This document shows positions 25,930 through 36,687 of a stretch of 64,000 nucleotides of DNA, piece after piece. The stretch covers positions 18,155 to 82,154 of the forward strand of contig NZ_JQGL01000006.1 of assembly GCF_000747095.1 (NCBI RefSeq), in the 5' to 3' direction. The stretch comes from Sulfuricurvum sp. MLSB. Lineage in GTDB: Bacteria; Campylobacterota; Campylobacteria; Campylobacterales; Sulfurimonadaceae. The translations under genes were made by a program, and so were the position numbers. Numbering within the stretch: the stretch's first letter is position 1; each line of letters opens with the position of its first letter. The notes below the pieces were generated by a model. It saw only the letters and a list, made by a program, of their open reading frames with translations, was not told where the DNA came from and ran no database searches.

Positions 25930-26706
25930 ATGCAAAACCGTGCCGCCATAGCCAAAAAGAAATTTGGCCAGAATTTTTTACGCGACGAAGCCGTTTTGGC
26001 CGAAATCATCCAATCGATGCCCGATACGCCTTATCGTATCGCTGAAATCGGGCCTGGATTAGGTGATTTGACTAAATATTTAGTTGATGTCAAAAGTGTC
26101 ACCGCTTTTGAGGTCGATACCGACTTGTGCAAGCATTTGGAGCACCATTTTGCCGATGCCATCGCTACCAACGCTCTCACTCTCCGCTGCGGAGATGTGC
26201 TGGAGCATTGGAAGAGTGAGCTTTTGGATGAACCGTACGATCTAGTGGCCAATCTGCCCTATTACATCGCTACCAACATCATCCTCAAAGCCCTCGCCGA
26301 TCCGGCGTGCCGAAACTTGCTTGTCATGATACAGCGTGAAGTGGCGGAGAAATTTTCCGCCGCACCCGGAGAGAGAGCTTTCGGAGCGCTCAGCGTCATT
26401 ACGCAGAGTGTGGGAGAGGCGCGGATCGTGTTACACGTCCCCCCTACCGCATTTGAGCCTGCTCCCAAAGTCGATTCAGCCGTACTGCTCATTCAAAAAA
26501 CGGCGAATCGTAATGATGCGGGGTTTGAAGAGATGTTGCGCATCGCGTTTGCGCAGCCCAGAAAGACCCTGTACAAAAATCTCACTGCACGCTACGATGG
26601 AAAGACGTTGGGGCAAGCGTTTGAAACGCTTGAACTTGACCGCACCATCCGACCTCATCAGCTTGGCACCTCCGACTATCACCGGCTCTACACCCTTTTG
26701 CACTAG
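25930..26706 (+). CDS. rsmA: 16S rRNA dimethyladenosine transferase RsmA (KsgA)
   Basis: This 258-residue enzyme dimethylates two adjacent adenines near the 3' end of 16S rRNA during small-subunit maturation. Features are KKKFGQNFLRDE at the N-terminus, the SAM site IAEIGPGLGDLTKYL, and the catalytic NLPYYI motif. The length is typical. It is followed 82 bp later by rnj. Confidence 0.96.
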   Translation: MQNRAAIAKKKFGQNFLRDEAVLAEIIQSMPDTPYRIAEIGPGLGDLTKYLVDVKSVTAFEVDTDLCKHLEHHFADAIATNALTLRCGDVLEHWKSELLDEPYDLVANLPYYIATNIILKALADPACRNLLVMIQREVAEKFSAAPGERAFGALSVITQSVGEARIVLHVPPTAFEPAPKVDSAVLLIQKTANRNDAGFEEMLRIAFAQPRKTLYKNLTARYDGKTLGQAFETLELDRTIRPHQLGTSDYHRLYTLLH

Positions 26707-26788
26707 CCGCTTTTTCGGCTTTTATCGACGGTAGGGCATTCGAGAATCACAATTATTACGCGTCTAAGCGCCACAAGGAATGAACTAA

Positions 26789-28888
26789 ATGACAGACGAA
26801 ACAACAGAACCACAATCATCACAGCCCCAGGGTGAAAACCGCTCACGCAACCGCCGTCGGCCGTTTCGAAACCGTAACAACCGTCCGGCCGAAGGGGTAC
26901 AGGAAACCCAGGAGGGAGAAGCACGCGCGCCGCGCGAAAACCGTTCTCCACGTAACGACAACCGCCCGCCGCGCAATGACAACCGTCCTCCGCGTAACGA
27001 CAATCGTCCTCCACGCAACGATAACCGTCCTCCGCGCGGTGAACGCCCTGCCGAAGGGACAGAAGGCACCAACGAAGCCGAAACGAACCGTTCAGGCCGT
27101 GACCGCGGCCGCGGCGGGCGTCGCGGCGCTCCCAGCGCTCCGATCGACAGCAATCTTCGCGAATTCGTCAACAAAAACGCCGAAGCGCATAAATCGCGTT
27201 TGAACCCCCATTTCAAGCTCGATTTAAACAGCAATGACAAAGTCCGTATCACACCGCTCGGAGGTCTCGGCGAGATCGGCGGAAACATTACCGTCATCGA
27301 AACGGAAAACGAAGCGATCGTCATCGATATCGGGATGAGTTTCCCGGATGAAGAGATGCACGGTGTTGATATCCTCGTCCCCGATTTCACCTATTTGCGC
27401 GAAATCCGCAAAAAGATCGTCGCCGTTATCATCACCCACGCTCACGAAGACCACATCGGCGGCGTGCCGTATTTTTTCAAAGAGATGCAGTTCCCGATCT
27501 ACGGGACCCCGCTTCCTTTGGCCATGATCGGCAACAAATTCGACGAACACCACATGCGTGATTTCCGCCGCTATTTCAATCCGATCGTTAAACGGGTGCC
27601 GTACAAAATCGGAAACGATTTCGAAATCGAATGGATGCACATGACCCACTCGATCATCGATTCCTCATCATTGGCGATCACAACCAAAGCCGGAACCATC
27701 ATCCATACCGGCGACTTTAAAATCGACCACACTCCGGTTGATGGGTATACGGCCGATCTGCACCGTCTGGCTCATTACGGCGAAAAAGGGGTTCTGTGTC
27801 TGCTCTCAGATTCAACGAACTCGTACAACAAAGACTGGACGCCGAGTGAACTGACGGTTGCCCCGGGATTTGACCGCATCTTCGCCAAATCCGAAGGGCG
27901 CATCATCATGTCGACGTTCAGCTCGAATATCCACCGTGTCTATCAAGCGATTCTGGCAGGGATCAAATACGGGCGCAAAGTGTGCGTTATCGGACGTTCA
28001 ATGGAGCGCAACCTCGAAGTATGTATGCAATACGATTACATCAAACTTCCGAAAAACATCTTCATCGATGCCGAAGAGGCCAACCGCATGAGCGACAAAG
28101 ACGTCCTCATCGTCACGACCGGAAGCCAGGGGGAGCCGAGCTCTGCCCTTTTCCGTATGGCGATCGGCGAGCACCGCCACATCAAAATCAAACCGACCGA
28201 TTTGATCGTTCTGTCTGCACGTGCGATTCCGGGGAACGAAGGATCGATTTCAGGCATGCTCAACTATCTGCAGCGTGCGGGCGCCCGTGTCGCTAACGAC
28301 CGCGACATCCACGTTTCCGGACACGCAAGCATGGAAGAGCAAAAACTGATGCTCCGCCTGACCAATCCGAAGTTCTTCCTCCCGGTACACGGCGAGTACA
28401 ACCATATCCAAAAACACAAAGAGACAGCGGTATCGTGCGGCGTTCCCGAACGCAATATCCTATTGATGTCCGACGGCGACTGCATCGAAGTCAGCGCGAA
28501 ATTCATGCGCAAAGCCAAAACGGTTAAAACCGGCAAAACCTACATCGACAACCAAAACAACCACCAGATCGAAGACGATATCGTCATCGACCGCCAAAAA
28601 ATGGCATCTGAGGGGATGGTCGTCCTCGTCGCTCAGGTTAGTGCGGCCGATTCACACCTATTGTCCAAACCGCTGGTTACAAGCTTCGGCCTCGTAGCAG
28701 ACCGTCACGACAAAGCATTTGCGGCCGAGATGGAAGATGTCCTCGAGCACTTCCTCCTCAACCTCAAACCGGGGCTTATCGAAAACCCCAAAGCACTTGA
28801 AAACGACCTGCGCCAAATCGTGCGCAAACATATCTACCGCAAAATGAAAAAATACCCGCTTATCGTTCCTCACGTATTCGTCATGTAA
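26789..28888 (+). CDS. rnj: ribonuclease J with disordered N-terminal extension
   Basis: This 699-residue metallo-beta-lactamase/beta-CASP ribonuclease is a main RNA-decay and maturation nuclease in this phylum. The first 125 or so residues are a low-complexity, Arg/Asn/Pro-rich extension with tandem RNDNRPP repeats, as long extensions in Helicobacter RNase J are too. The catalytic core follows: ITPLGGLGEIGGN, the zinc motif HAHEDHIGG at about 217, HTGDFKID, and the beta-CASP and C-terminal domains (VSGHAS, PVHGEYNH). A terminator hairpin follows directly. Confidence 0.95.
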   Translation: MTDETTEPQSSQPQGENRSRNRRRPFRNRNNRPAEGVQETQEGEARAPRENRSPRNDNRPPRNDNRPPRNDNRPPRNDNRPPRGERPAEGTEGTNEAETNRSGRDRGRGGRRGAPSAPIDSNLREFVNKNAEAHKSRLNPHFKLDLNSNDKVRITPLGGLGEIGGNITVIETENEAIVIDIGMSFPDEEMHGVDILVPDFTYLREIRKKIVAVIITHAHEDHIGGVPYFFKEMQFPIYGTPLPLAMIGNKFDEHHMRDFRRYFNPIVKRVPYKIGNDFEIEWMHMTHSIIDSSSLAITTKAGTIIHTGDFKIDHTPVDGYTADLHRLAHYGEKGVLCLLSDSTNSYNKDWTPSELTVAPGFDRIFAKSEGRIIMSTFSSNIHRVYQAILAGIKYGRKVCVIGRSMERNLEVCMQYDYIKLPKNIFIDAEEANRMSDKDVLIVTTGSQGEPSSALFRMAIGEHRHIKIKPTDLIVLSARAIPGNEGSISGMLNYLQRAGARVANDRDIHVSGHASMEEQKLMLRLTNPKFFLPVHGEYNHIQKHKETAVSCGVPERNILLMSDGDCIEVSAKFMRKAKTVKTGKTYIDNQNNHQIEDDIVIDRQKMASEGMVVLVAQVSAADSHLLSKPLVTSFGLVADRHDKAFAAEMEDVLEHFLLNLKPGLIENPKALENDLRQIVRKHIYRKMKKYPLIVPHVFVM
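26951..27034 (+). repeat. tandem 21-bp repeats inside rnj
   Basis: Four near-identical 21-bp units encode RNDNRPP repeats in the disordered extension of RNase J. Third-position differences between units show that the peptide, more than the DNA, is kept. Repeat number could vary between strains by slippage in steps of seven residues without breaking the frame. Confidence 0.8.
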
Positions 28889-28919
28889 GGTGTGCATCTG
28901 CACGCCTTAATCTTTTTTT
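28889..28919 (+). terminator. rho-independent terminator of rnj
   Basis: GGTGTGCA and TGCACGCC pair (one G-T) around TC at 28889-28906, followed by TTAATCTTTTTTT. It begins at the rnj stop. Confidence 0.75.
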
Positions 28920-28969
28920 CGCTATACTCTTTCAAATTTCAAGACAATCCTCTCAGGTAAAGACGCGCC

Positions 28970-29602
28970 ATGAAAGTCACCCTTCATCACCATACTCCTC
29001 TTGTAATCTGTTCCGATGCGATCCGCACCTGTTGGCAAAGCTTCGATAAAAGCGATAACGGCGGCGACAAAGATCGTGAATTGATCGACCGTGTCGGCAA
29101 TAAGTTCAAACACGCTTCAACCTTGGAGCATCTGGTCTATAATTTTTATCTCGAAGGAATCAGCCGTGCCCTTTTGCAAGAACTTGCCCGCCATCGGATG
29201 GCAAGCCTTTCGGTCAAAAGCACCCGCTACACCCTCAAAGAGCTTAAAGATGAAGAGCCTTTTTCCATCGATCACAAAGAACGTGCTTCCAAATATCTCG
29301 TCATGACGGATGTTCCAATGGTCGACGAGATGAGCATCCGGGCCCTCGAAAACCTCCGAATCGTGCTAGTGGAAGGTATCAGTAACGACCGCGCCAAATA
29401 CTGCCTACCGGAGAGCTATAAAACCGAACTGACCTGGACGATCAACGCCCGAAGCCTTCAAAATTTTATTTCACTGCGCAGTGATAAAGCAGCCCTCTGG
29501 GAGATTCGAGATCTAGCCCGAGCCGTATATGAAGCATTGCCTGACGAACACCGCTATCTATTCGAAAATTCACTTAAAGAGGAACATTCTCATGAACACT
29601 AA
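28970..29602 (+). CDS. thyX: flavin-dependent thymidylate synthase ThyX
   Basis: This 210-residue enzyme makes dTMP from dUMP using FAD and methylene-tetrahydrofolate. The ThyX motif R-H-R-x7-S is present (RHRMASLSVKS), with the substrate-binding NARSLQNFISLR segment near 165. The last 11 bp overlap the next gene. It probably replaces ThyA, as in many members of this phylum. Confidence 0.95.
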   Translation: MKVTLHHHTPLVICSDAIRTCWQSFDKSDNGGDKDRELIDRVGNKFKHASTLEHLVYNFYLEGISRALLQELARHRMASLSVKSTRYTLKELKDEEPFSIDHKERASKYLVMTDVPMVDEMSIRALENLRIVLVEGISNDRAKYCLPESYKTELTWTINARSLQNFISLRSDKAALWEIRDLARAVYEALPDEHRYLFENSLKEEHSHEH

Positions 29603-29837
29603 ACTTGTACTTGCCGTATTGTCCGCCATCGGCCTGATGGTCAGCGGATGCGCTGAAAAACAACTGGTCGTCAACGGGATGATTTGCCCGTTAGGTGTTA
29701 ATGAAGAACGGGTGCATGCTGATTTCACCGAATGCCGTGTTTACGATCTGGAAGCCGCCACAAAAGCTTCTCGTGCACCGATTACCGTCGAATGCCAAAA
29801 ATGCCTTGAAAGCAAAGGGTATAAAGTCGAGCAATAA
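29592..29837 (+). CDS. small Cys-rich lipoprotein
   Basis: This 81-residue protein has a signal peptide and lipobox (LMVSGCAEK). The mature part has four more Cys (GMICPLG, FTECRVY, VECQKCLE), suited to disulfides or metal binding in the periplasm. The start at 29592 lies inside the end of thyX with GAGGAA upstream. Not recognised. A terminator follows. Confidence 0.72.
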   Translation: MNTKLVLAVLSAIGLMVSGCAEKQLVVNGMICPLGVNEERVHADFTECRVYDLEAATKASRAPITVECQKCLESKGYKVEQ

Positions 29838-29894
29838 ATCGTTCTTTGAACGGTTTGCGCTGTACAATAAAAGGGATTGGTTAAAAAGAGGAGG

Positions 29895-29919
29895 CAAGAC
29901 CCGAGGGTCTTGTTTTTTT
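29895..29919 (+). terminator. terminator of thyX-lipoprotein operon
   Basis: CAAGACC and GGTCTTG pair around a 4-base loop at 29895-29912, followed by seven T. The plus-strand T-run extends to the rplT stop, so the hairpin separates convergent transcripts. Confidence 0.8.
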
Positions 29920-30271
29920 AGAGTGCTGCTTTAGCTTGAGCGGTGAGAGCTGTGAAAGCTGCTGCATCGTTCATTGCCATGTCAGCAAGGATTTTGCGAT
30001 CCAGGTCGATGTTAGCACGTTTAAGACCGTTCATGAAGTTAGAGTAGTTCATACCGTTCAAACGGCAAGCCGCATTGATACGAATAATCCACAATTTACG
30101 GAAATCCCGTTTTTTCTGTTTACGGTCACGGAATGCGTATACAAGTGAGCGCTCGAGCTGCTCTTTCGCTTTACGGAAATGTTTGCGTCTTCCGCTGTAG
30201 AAACCGCGTGCAAGTTTCAATACTTTTTTGTGACGTCTGCGTCTTACGACACCTGTTTTTACTCTTGGCAT
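29918..30271 (-). CDS. rplT: 50S ribosomal protein L20
   Basis: This 117-residue, strongly basic protein ([20 protein letters not shown] at the N-terminus) binds 23S rRNA early in large-subunit assembly. It is the last gene of the thrS-infC-rpmI-rplT operon. AAAGGA precedes the ATG. In other bacteria L20 represses its own operon; no obvious mimic structure was delimited here. Confidence 0.97.
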   Translation of the reverse strand: MPRVKTGVVRRRRHKKVLKLARGFYSGRRKHFRKAKEQLERSLVYAFRDRKQKKRDFRKLWIIRINAACRLNGMNYSNFMNGLKRANIDLDRKILADMAMNDAAAFTALTAQAKAAL

Positions 30272-30371
30272 TGTTTTCCTTTCTTTACCCGGTACATCTT
30301 AATTTTAATGACGGGGTGCCGCTTTTTGCGGTCTTGCCCAGACGAATCTGGAGGGTATTATCGTGGCGTAA

Positions 30372-30566
30372 TTAGCCTACGATCATCTTTTTGATGGCTT
30401 TTTCATCGACTTTAGCAACCACTTTAGGAGTGTTTTGCTTGCGACGAGTAGTTGCATCTTGTTTTGTCAAAATGTGGCTGCGGAATGCTGTACCACGTTT
30501 GATGCTGCCGTTTTTCTTTACTTTGAAGCGTTTGACCGCTCCTTTTACCGACTTCATTTTTGGCAT
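30372..30566 (-). CDS. rpmI: 50S ribosomal protein L35
   Basis: This 64-residue basic protein starts [20 protein letters not shown], the classic L35 N-terminus. AAGGAT lies upstream. It sits between infC and rplT as in most bacteria. Confidence 0.96.
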   Translation of the reverse strand: MPKMKSVKGAVKRFKVKKNGSIKRGTAFRSHILTKQDATTRRKQNTPKVVAKVDEKAIKKMIVG

Positions 30567-30690
30567 CGACTGGATCCTTTCGCAAAAATTCTCTAAAAGA
30601 GGGGCGAATTATACCATAAAAAAGATTGTATCATTATATTAATCGAGATTGGCCATGCCGAAGCATGGCACGAAGAACGGAAGGAGACGA

Positions 30691-31221
30691 TTACTTTTTA
30701 TCGTCTTTTTTCGGAAGAATCATCATATTGCAGTAACGCCCTTCCATTGCGGGGGCTTTATACATCGTACCGATGTCTTCGACCATCGGCCAGACACGTT
30801 GCAATACGGCTGCTGCCGCTTCTGGATGGGCCATTTCACGGCCGCGAAGGAATACGCGGAAATGAACGTGTTTTCCCTCTTCGAGGAATTCACGGGCGTG
30901 TTTTACTTTGTACCCGATGTCGTTGTCGGCGATCTTGACGGAAAGCTTGATCTCTTTGACTTCAACTTTGGTCTGCTTTTTACGCGCCTCTTTTTTCTTT
31001 TTTTCTTCTTGGTAATGAAACTTACCGTAGTCCATGATTTTTGCGACGGGAGGCTTTGCATCCGGAGAAATGAGAACCAGATCCAGTCCCATATCGTTTG
31101 CTTTGTTCATCGCTTCCTGGATGGAGACGATACCTAACGCTTCACCGCCGTCGATGACGCAGCGTACCTCAGGGACCCTGATGTCTTCGTTCATCAGGAC
31201 TCGGTCTTTTCTATTACTCAA
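30691..31221 (-). CDS. infC: translation initiation factor IF-3, TTG start
   Basis: This 176-residue factor binds the 30S subunit and checks start codon and initiator tRNA. It shows the N-terminal domain ([20 protein letters not shown]), the basic linker ([14 protein letters not shown]) and the C-terminal domain ([20 protein letters not shown]). The frame opens with TTG at 31221, overlapping the thrS stop by 4 bp with GAGG upstream; the first ATG is at 31194 and would cut into the N-terminal domain only slightly. A rare start codon on infC is a known route for autoregulation in other bacteria. Confidence 0.95.
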   Translation of the reverse strand: MSNRKDRVLMNEDIRVPEVRCVIDGGEALGIVSIQEAMNKANDMGLDLVLISPDAKPPVAKIMDYGKFHYQEEKKKKEARKKQTKVEVKEIKLSVKIADNDIGYKVKHAREFLEEGKHVHFRVFLRGREMAHPEAAAAVLQRVWPMVEDIGTMYKAPAMEGRYCNMMILPKKDDKK

Positions 31222-33026
31222 AAATGTACCTCATTAATTTTTTCTTTAACCATCGAGAGGAATTCCGCCTCGCTCAGGTTGTATTGTTCGCGCGATCTGC
31301 GGTCACGAACCGCTACGCTCTTAGAGTTCACCTCTTCATCGCCTAATACGATGATCATCGGAACACGCCCTTTTTCCGCCGTACGAATCCGTTTGTTGAG
31401 ACTTTCGTTTTTATCGAAAATTTCAAAATCCGCACCCAAATCCATCAGTTTATCGGCCAACTCACGTGCGTAAGCCTCGTGTGTCGGGGCAATCGGAACG
31501 ATCGCCACCTGCGTCGGAGCGATAAACATCGGGAATTCCCCAGCGTAATGCTCTGTCAATATACCAACAAATCGCTCAAATGAACCTAAAATCGCACGGT
31601 GAATCATCACCGGCTGTATTTTGGCGTTCTCTTCGCCGTTATATTCGAGCTCGAAACGCATCGGAAGGTTGAAATCGAGCTGGATCGTTCCGCACTGCCA
31701 TTCACGTCCGATGGCATCGGTGATTTTAATGTCGATCTTCGGACCGTAAAACGCTCCGCCCCCTTCATCGATCTCATACGCGAGGTTGTGTTTTTCCATC
31801 GCCGTCTTCAGCGCATTCGTCGAGACTTCCCACACAGCATCGTCTCCGACCGCTTTTTCGGGTTTGGTGGAAATCATCATTTTGTAGTTAAATTCAAACG
31901 TACTCATGATTTTGTCAACAAAATCGACCACTTCAATGATCTGTTCTTCGATCTGATCGGCCGTACAGAAGATGTGTGCGTCATCTTGTGTAAACTCGCG
32001 TACCCGGAACAGTCCGTGAAGCGCTCCGGTCATCTCGTGGCGATGGACAACGCCGTATTCGAAATATTTCAGCGGAAGATCGCGGTACGAATGCAAATCG
32101 TGTTCGTACACTTTGATATGGCCGACGCAGTTCATCGGTTTGACTCCGAATTCAAGTTCGTCGATGTGGGTGAAATACATGTTTTCGCCGTAGTTTTGGT
32201 AGTGACCGCTCACTTTCCAAAGATCAGAGCGAAGCATTTCAGGACCGCGTACCGGCTCATATCCGCGTTTGCGGTGGGCCTTGAAAAGAAGCTGCTCAAG
32301 TCGTGAACGCATCCGTGCACCCGCAGGAAGCCAGATCGGGAATCCCGCGCCCACCTCTTCGCGGAACGTAAACAATTTCATCTCCGCACCGATTTTGCGA
32401 TGGTCGCGCTTTTCGGCCTCGGCAATCATATCGAGGTGTGCTTTGAGCGACTCTTTGTCGGCAAATGCGATACCGTAGATACGGGTCAGCATCTCGTTTT
32501 TGCTGTCCCCGCCCAGATAGGCCCCGGAAATTTTGGTCAGTTTGAAATAGCGCAGCAAACCGACATTCGGCAAATGGGGACCGCGGCAAAGGTCTTCGAA
32601 GTCGCCTTGTTTGTAGATCGATACGGTATCGCTCGGGATGCGATCCATAACCGCCTGCTTCAGATGATCGTTCGCAAATTTGGCGCGCGCTTCATCTTTG
32701 GTGATCTCGTAACGTTCAATCTTCTCTTTGCCTTTGGCAATATCGAGCATTTTTTTCTCGATGGTTTTCAAATCTTCTTCGCTGATGTGCTCATTGACTT
32801 TGAAATCGTAATAGAATCCCTCTTTGACGACGGGACCGACGAAGAATTTCGCATCGGTGTAAAGCGCTTTGACCGCTTCGGCCATCAGGTGAGCACACGA
32901 GTGGCGGATCACTTCAAGTGCTTCGGGAGAGTTGTCGTAACCGATCTCTTCGCCGCTGATTCCCTGCGCCTGCGCAGTTTGCAAGTCGACGATCTGATCG
33001 TTATGTTTGATCGCAATAATATCCAT
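31218..33026 (-). CDS. thrS: threonyl-tRNA synthetase
   Basis: This 602-residue class II aminoacyl-tRNA synthetase shows the editing domain with [11 protein letters not shown], the zinc-site Cys in [12 protein letters not shown] with His further on, class II motif 2 ([20 protein letters not shown]) and motif 3 ([11 protein letters not shown]). The N-terminal TGS domain found in E. coli is missing, as is common in this phylum. It is the first gene of the operon, 108 bp after tRNA-Val on the same strand. Confidence 0.97.
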   Translation of the reverse strand: MDIIAIKHNDQIVDLQTAQAQGISGEEIGYDNSPEALEVIRHSCAHLMAEAVKALYTDAKFFVGPVVKEGFYYDFKVNEHISEEDLKTIEKKMLDIAKGKEKIERYEITKDEARAKFANDHLKQAVMDRIPSDTVSIYKQGDFEDLCRGPHLPNVGLLRYFKLTKISGAYLGGDSKNEMLTRIYGIAFADKESLKAHLDMIAEAEKRDHRKIGAEMKLFTFREEVGAGFPIWLPAGARMRSRLEQLLFKAHRKRGYEPVRGPEMLRSDLWKVSGHYQNYGENMYFTHIDELEFGVKPMNCVGHIKVYEHDLHSYRDLPLKYFEYGVVHRHEMTGALHGLFRVREFTQDDAHIFCTADQIEEQIIEVVDFVDKIMSTFEFNYKMMISTKPEKAVGDDAVWEVSTNALKTAMEKHNLAYEIDEGGGAFYGPKIDIKITDAIGREWQCGTIQLDFNLPMRFELEYNGEENAKIQPVMIHRAILGSFERFVGILTEHYAGEFPMFIAPTQVAIVPIAPTHEAYARELADKLMDLGADFEIFDKNESLNKRIRTAEKGRVPMIIVLGDEEVNSKSVAVRDRRSREQYNLSEAEFLSMVKEKINEVHF

Positions 33027-33134
33027 AAGGGTAAACCTTGTGTGAGAAAATATCGCGGATTATACGAAATTGTTGATTGGATTGAGATTAAACGAGTTGA
33101 AAAATACGTAATTTTGGGGAAATTTAAGAAAGAA

Positions 33135-33210
33135 TGGTGGCCACAACAGGACTTGAACCTGTGACCACTACCATGTCAAGGTAGTGCTCTACCAACTGAG
33201 CTATGCGACC
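33135..33210 (-). tRNA. tRNA-Val(GAC)
   Basis: This 76-base tRNA folds into a full cloverleaf: acceptor GGTCGCA with TGTGGCC (two G-T pairs), D arm GCTC-GAGC, anticodon stem CTACC-GGTAG with loop TTGACAT, T arm ACAGG-TTCAAGT-CCTGT, and encoded CCA. The anticodon GAC reads GUC and GUU. Confidence 0.97.
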
Positions 33211-33253
33211 ATTAAGAGGGTGCAATTATAGCTGCTCAGAAGTTAAAAGTCAC

Positions 33254-33697
33254 TTAATTTTTACAGTAACGGGGGCGAAAATTCAAAATAAGTAGCCAGA
33301 CAACCGCAATATCGATCATCACATCGGCAAAATTAAAGACGGCAAAGTCAAATCCACAGTGCCAGTACACGTAGTCGACAACCCCTCCGTGAACAAACCG
33401 GTCGTACACATTCGACGCTCCGGCTCCGACCATAATCCCGACGGGAAGGACGTAGCATGATTTCTTCAGCCACAGCGTATAGCCGACGACACCGGCGAGC
33501 AGCGCTATCTGTATCCATTTAAGCGCCTCCTCCAAAAAAGCGAACATCGAAAAAGCGACCCCGCGGTTATAAACCAAAATCAGATCGATACAATTCGTGT
33601 AGTACCGAAGCCCTTCGACAAAAAGGGTTTTGATGTTCTGGTCGATGATAAAAATACCGAGCGCGGCAAACGCCAGAACAACAAGAGGCCTAAGCAT
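33254..33697 (-). CDS. lspA: lipoprotein signal peptidase LspA
   Basis: This 147-residue inner-membrane aspartyl protease cleaves prolipoprotein signal peptides. It has four membrane helices and the two catalytic Asp in NVYDRF and [18 protein letters not shown] is the conserved periplasmic loop. It overlaps glmM by 8 bp and so is co-translated with it. It would process the several lipoproteins of this window. Confidence 0.95.
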   Translation of the reverse strand: MLRPLVVLAFAALGIFIIDQNIKTLFVEGLRYYTNCIDLILVYNRGVAFSMFAFLEEALKWIQIALLAGVVGYTLWLKKSCYVLPVGIMVGAGASNVYDRFVHGGVVDYVYWHCGFDFAVFNFADVMIDIAVVWLLILNFRPRYCKN

Positions 33698-35030
33698 TCA
33701 GCGCCTTTTCGAAAAACGCCACGAGACGCTCCATCGCTTTCTCCATCGCTTTGGCATCTTTTCCTTCAAGCAGGATTCGAAGCTTGTTCTCCGTCCCGGA
33801 ATAGCGGATCAGATGACGCATATGGAGCGCTTCGACCGCTTCAAGTTCGGCCGCCAGTCCGTCAATCTGCTCAAGCGGTTTTTTCGTCTTGACTTTGATG
33901 TTGACCAATTTTTGGGGATAGAGTTTAAACGGACGAAGCACCTTGCTCGCCTTCTCCCCCGATGTAAGGAGGAGGGCTAAAATCTGCAATGCGCTTACCA
34001 ATCCGTCACCCGTTTTGGCGTAATCGTGCATAATGATGTGACCGCTTTGTTCACCGCCGAAATTGATACCGTTGTCGCGCATCACTTCCAGTACGTATTT
34101 GTCCCCGACGTTGGAACGGAAAAGTTTTAAACCGTTCTCACCCATCGTATCTTCCAACGCCTGATTGCTCATCACCGTTGCGACGATTCCGCCCCCTTTG
34201 AGCTGACCGCTGCGATGCAAAAACAACCCGAGCGCCCCCAGAACCTGATCGCCGTCGACCTCATCGCCGTTCTCATCCACGACAATAAGCCGATCGGCAT
34301 CCCCATCAAGTGCAAGGCCTATGTCGGCGCGGTACTGCTTGACCGCTTCGCGCAAATCTTTAGTGTGGAGTGCGCCGCATCCTTCGTTGATGTTAAACCC
34401 GTTCGGTTTGTCGTGCAGAACGATCACTTCGGCACCCAGCTCTTCAAGGACCGTCGGTCCTACTTTGTAGCCTGCTCCGTTGGCGGTATCCAAAACGATC
34501 CGAAGCCCCTGCAATGTCAAATCGCGGCAAAACGAATTTTTGAGCTGGACGATGTAGCGTCCGATGACGTCGTCGATCCGCTTGGCACTTCCGATCTGTT
34601 TGCCGGTCACATGCCCCTCTTCCAAACGGATTTTGTCCTGAGCGATCATCTCGATCTGCGCTTCGATCTCTTCGGAAAGCTTGTTACCGTGCGCGTCGAA
34701 AAATTTGATTCCGTTGTCTTCATAGGGGTTATGGCTTGCCGAGATCATAATCCCCGCATCGCAGCGCATGTTCTCCGTCAGAAACGCGATTGCCGGCGTC
34801 GGCATCGGTCCGATCTGTACGACGTCGTAACCCACCGCCGTCAAACCGCTGACGATCGCATTTTCGATCATATAACCGCTTCGGCGCGTATCTTTGCCGA
34901 CCAGAATTTTTTTCGTCCGAGCATGGTCACGAAAATAGATTCCCGCCGCCATCGCTACGCGCATCGCGAGTTCCGCTGTCAGAAACGATCCTGCTTCCCC
35001 CCGTACCCCATCGGTTCCAAAAAGTTTCAT
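33690..35030 (-). CDS. glmM: phosphoglucosamine mutase GlmM
   Basis: This 446-residue enzyme interconverts glucosamine-6-P and glucosamine-1-P for UDP-GlcNAc synthesis. Features are [12 protein letters not shown] at the start, the phosphoserine loop [16 protein letters not shown], metal-binding DGDADR, sugar-binding GGEQSGH and the phosphate-binding [11 protein letters not shown]. The start at 35030 has AAGGAAG upstream; the open frame reaches further but is unsupported. It is divergent from rpsT across an AT-rich 264-bp gap (35031-35294). Confidence 0.96.
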   Translation of the reverse strand: MKLFGTDGVRGEAGSFLTAELAMRVAMAAGIYFRDHARTKKILVGKDTRRSGYMIENAIVSGLTAVGYDVVQIGPMPTPAIAFLTENMRCDAGIMISASHNPYEDNGIKFFDAHGNKLSEEIEAQIEMIAQDKIRLEEGHVTGKQIGSAKRIDDVIGRYIVQLKNSFCRDLTLQGLRIVLDTANGAGYKVGPTVLEELGAEVIVLHDKPNGFNINEGCGALHTKDLREAVKQYRADIGLALDGDADRLIVVDENGDEVDGDQVLGALGLFLHRSGQLKGGGIVATVMSNQALEDTMGENGLKLFRSNVGDKYVLEVMRDNGINFGGEQSGHIIMHDYAKTGDGLVSALQILALLLTSGEKASKVLRPFKLYPQKLVNIKVKTKKPLEQIDGLAAELEAVEALHMRHLIRYSGTENKLRILLEGKDAKAMEKAMERLVAFFEKALNA

Positions 35031-35294
35031 AAATTTTTCTTCCTTTTGTTTGATGTTATACGCTAAAACGAATTTATCCGTTTTAGCGGCAAGGACTAAA
35101 GTCCTTTGCAATCCCCTAAAGCTACAAAAACTACCGTTTTTGAGAATATTTAGAAGTATCTATTTATTTAAGAAATTCTTAGCATTAACAATTACTAAAA
35201 CTTTTTTATGTCAAAATCTATAAATTTTAACTTAAATTTAATCATCTTTAAGGCAATATTCTACCCTAAAAAAAATTCGACAAGGATAAATGCC

Positions 35295-35558
35295 ATGGCA
35301 AACCATAAGTCAGCATTGAAACGTATCCGTCAGACCGAAAAGCGCACTGAGCGTAACCGGTTCTACCGCACACGTGTAAAAAACATCGTTAAAGCAGTTC
35401 GCACTGCTGTAGAAGCAGGCAATAAAGAAGAGGCAAAAGCCGCTCTTATTATTGCTAACGCCAACCTTCACAAATATGTTAGCAAAGGTGTCTTGAAAAA
35501 AGAGACTGCCGCTCGCAAAGTTAGCCGCCTCCACCTCGCTGTCAACAAATTAGCGTAA
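35295..35558 (+). CDS. rpsT: 30S ribosomal protein S20
   Basis: This 87-residue basic helical protein begins [20 protein letters not shown], the standard S20 N-terminus. AAGGAT precedes the ATG; the open frame extends upstream into AT-rich non-coding DNA. It is followed by prfA. Confidence 0.97.
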   Translation: MANHKSALKRIRQTEKRTERNRFYRTRVKNIVKAVRTAVEAGNKEEAKAALIIANANLHKYVSKGVLKKETAARKVSRLHLAVNKLA

Positions 35559-35572
35559 CCACCTTTTTTGCT

Positions 35573-35590
35573 TTGCCTCTTTTGAGGCAA
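35573..35590 (+). terminator. hairpin between rpsT and prfA
   Basis: TTGCCTC and GAGGCAA pair around TTTT. No T-run follows at once (CCCATCCCCTTTTT), so it is a weak terminator or attenuator between the two genes, and prfA starts 26 bp later. Confidence 0.4.
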
Positions 35591-35615
35591 CCCATCCCCT
35601 TTTTGGACTATCACC

Positions 35616-36683
35616 ATGCTAGCCGACAAACTCACCCCTTTCATCAACCGTTACAACGAACTCACCGAGCTGCTTAGTTCACCCGATATCGGCAACGATA
35701 TCAAGCGGATGACCGACCTTTCCAAAGAGCAATCGTCGCTGCAGCCGATTTACACCAAAGCGACCGAATACAAAAAGCTTCTTTCCGATATCGAGGAGAA
35801 CAAAGCGCTCGCTTTCGATGCGGAGCTGGGAGAACTGGCCAAAGAGGAGCTTAAATCGCTGGAACCTCAGATAGAACCCCTCGAAGAAGAGATCAAAAAA
35901 CTCCTGATCCCTGCCGATCCTAACGACAAGCGTAACATCTACATCGAGCTGCGTGCCGGCACCGGCGGAGATGAGGCGGCATTGTTCGTCGGCGATCTAT
36001 TTAATGCTTACGTCCGTTACGCCGATGTCAAGGGATGGAAAATCGAACTGATGAGTTCCAGCCCTTCCGATGCGGGAGGATACAAAGAGATCATCGCCCT
36101 GATCAAAGGGGAGCAGGTCTATTCACGTCTCAAATACGAGGCGGGAACGCACCGCGTTCAGCGGGTTCCCGCAACCGAATCGCAAGGACGGGTCCACACT
36201 TCGGCGATCACCGTCGCGGTGATGCCCGAAGTCGATGACGTCGAGATCACCATCAACGAAAACGAGCTCAAAATTGATGTCATGCGCTCCAGCGGATGCG
36301 GCGGCCAAAGCGTCAACACGACCGACTCGGCGGTTCGGATCACCCATATCCCGACCGGAATCGTGGTTACCAATCAGGACGAAAAATCGCAGCACAAAAA
36401 TAAAGACAAGGCGATGAAGATTCTCAAAGCGCGTCTGTATGAAATGCAGATTCAGGAAGCCAAAGAAAAAGAGATGAACGAGCGTAAAGAGCAGGTAGGA
36501 ACCGGGGATCGTTCAGGGCGCATCCGCACCTATAACTATCCGCAAAACCGAATCTCCGACCACCGTATCAACCTCACCCTCTACCGCCTCGATGAGATCA
36601 TGCAGGGGGGATTGATGGATGACATCATCGAACCGCTGATCGCCGATGCGCAGGCAAAGCTCATGGAGCAGAACGGGCTATAA
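35616..36683 (+). CDS. prfA: peptide chain release factor 1
   Basis: This 355-residue factor ends translation at UAA and UAG. It carries the GGQ motif ([17 protein letters not shown]) that triggers peptide release and the anticodon-like region with [12 protein letters not shown], in which P-A-T recognises the stop codon. The length is typical. It is convergent with dapF, 4 bp apart. Confidence 0.97.
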   Translation: MLADKLTPFINRYNELTELLSSPDIGNDIKRMTDLSKEQSSLQPIYTKATEYKKLLSDIEENKALAFDAELGELAKEELKSLEPQIEPLEEEIKKLLIPADPNDKRNIYIELRAGTGGDEAALFVGDLFNAYVRYADVKGWKIELMSSSPSDAGGYKEIIALIKGEQVYSRLKYEAGTHRVQRVPATESQGRVHTSAITVAVMPEVDDVEITINENELKIDVMRSSGCGGQSVNTTDSAVRITHIPTGIVVTNQDEKSQHKNKDKAMKILKARLYEMQIQEAKEKEMNERKEQVGTGDRSGRIRTYNYPQNRISDHRINLTLYRLDEIMQGGLMDDIIEPLIADAQAKLMEQNGL

Positions 36684-36687
36684 CCCC

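Noticed and set aside
26951..27034. CRISPR-like repeats
   Set aside because: Units are contiguous, in frame and encode a peptide repeat in rnj; there are no spacers.
34215..35066. 283-codon plus-strand frame opposite glmM
   Set aside because: Antisense to glmM, which has all its motifs; no independent support.
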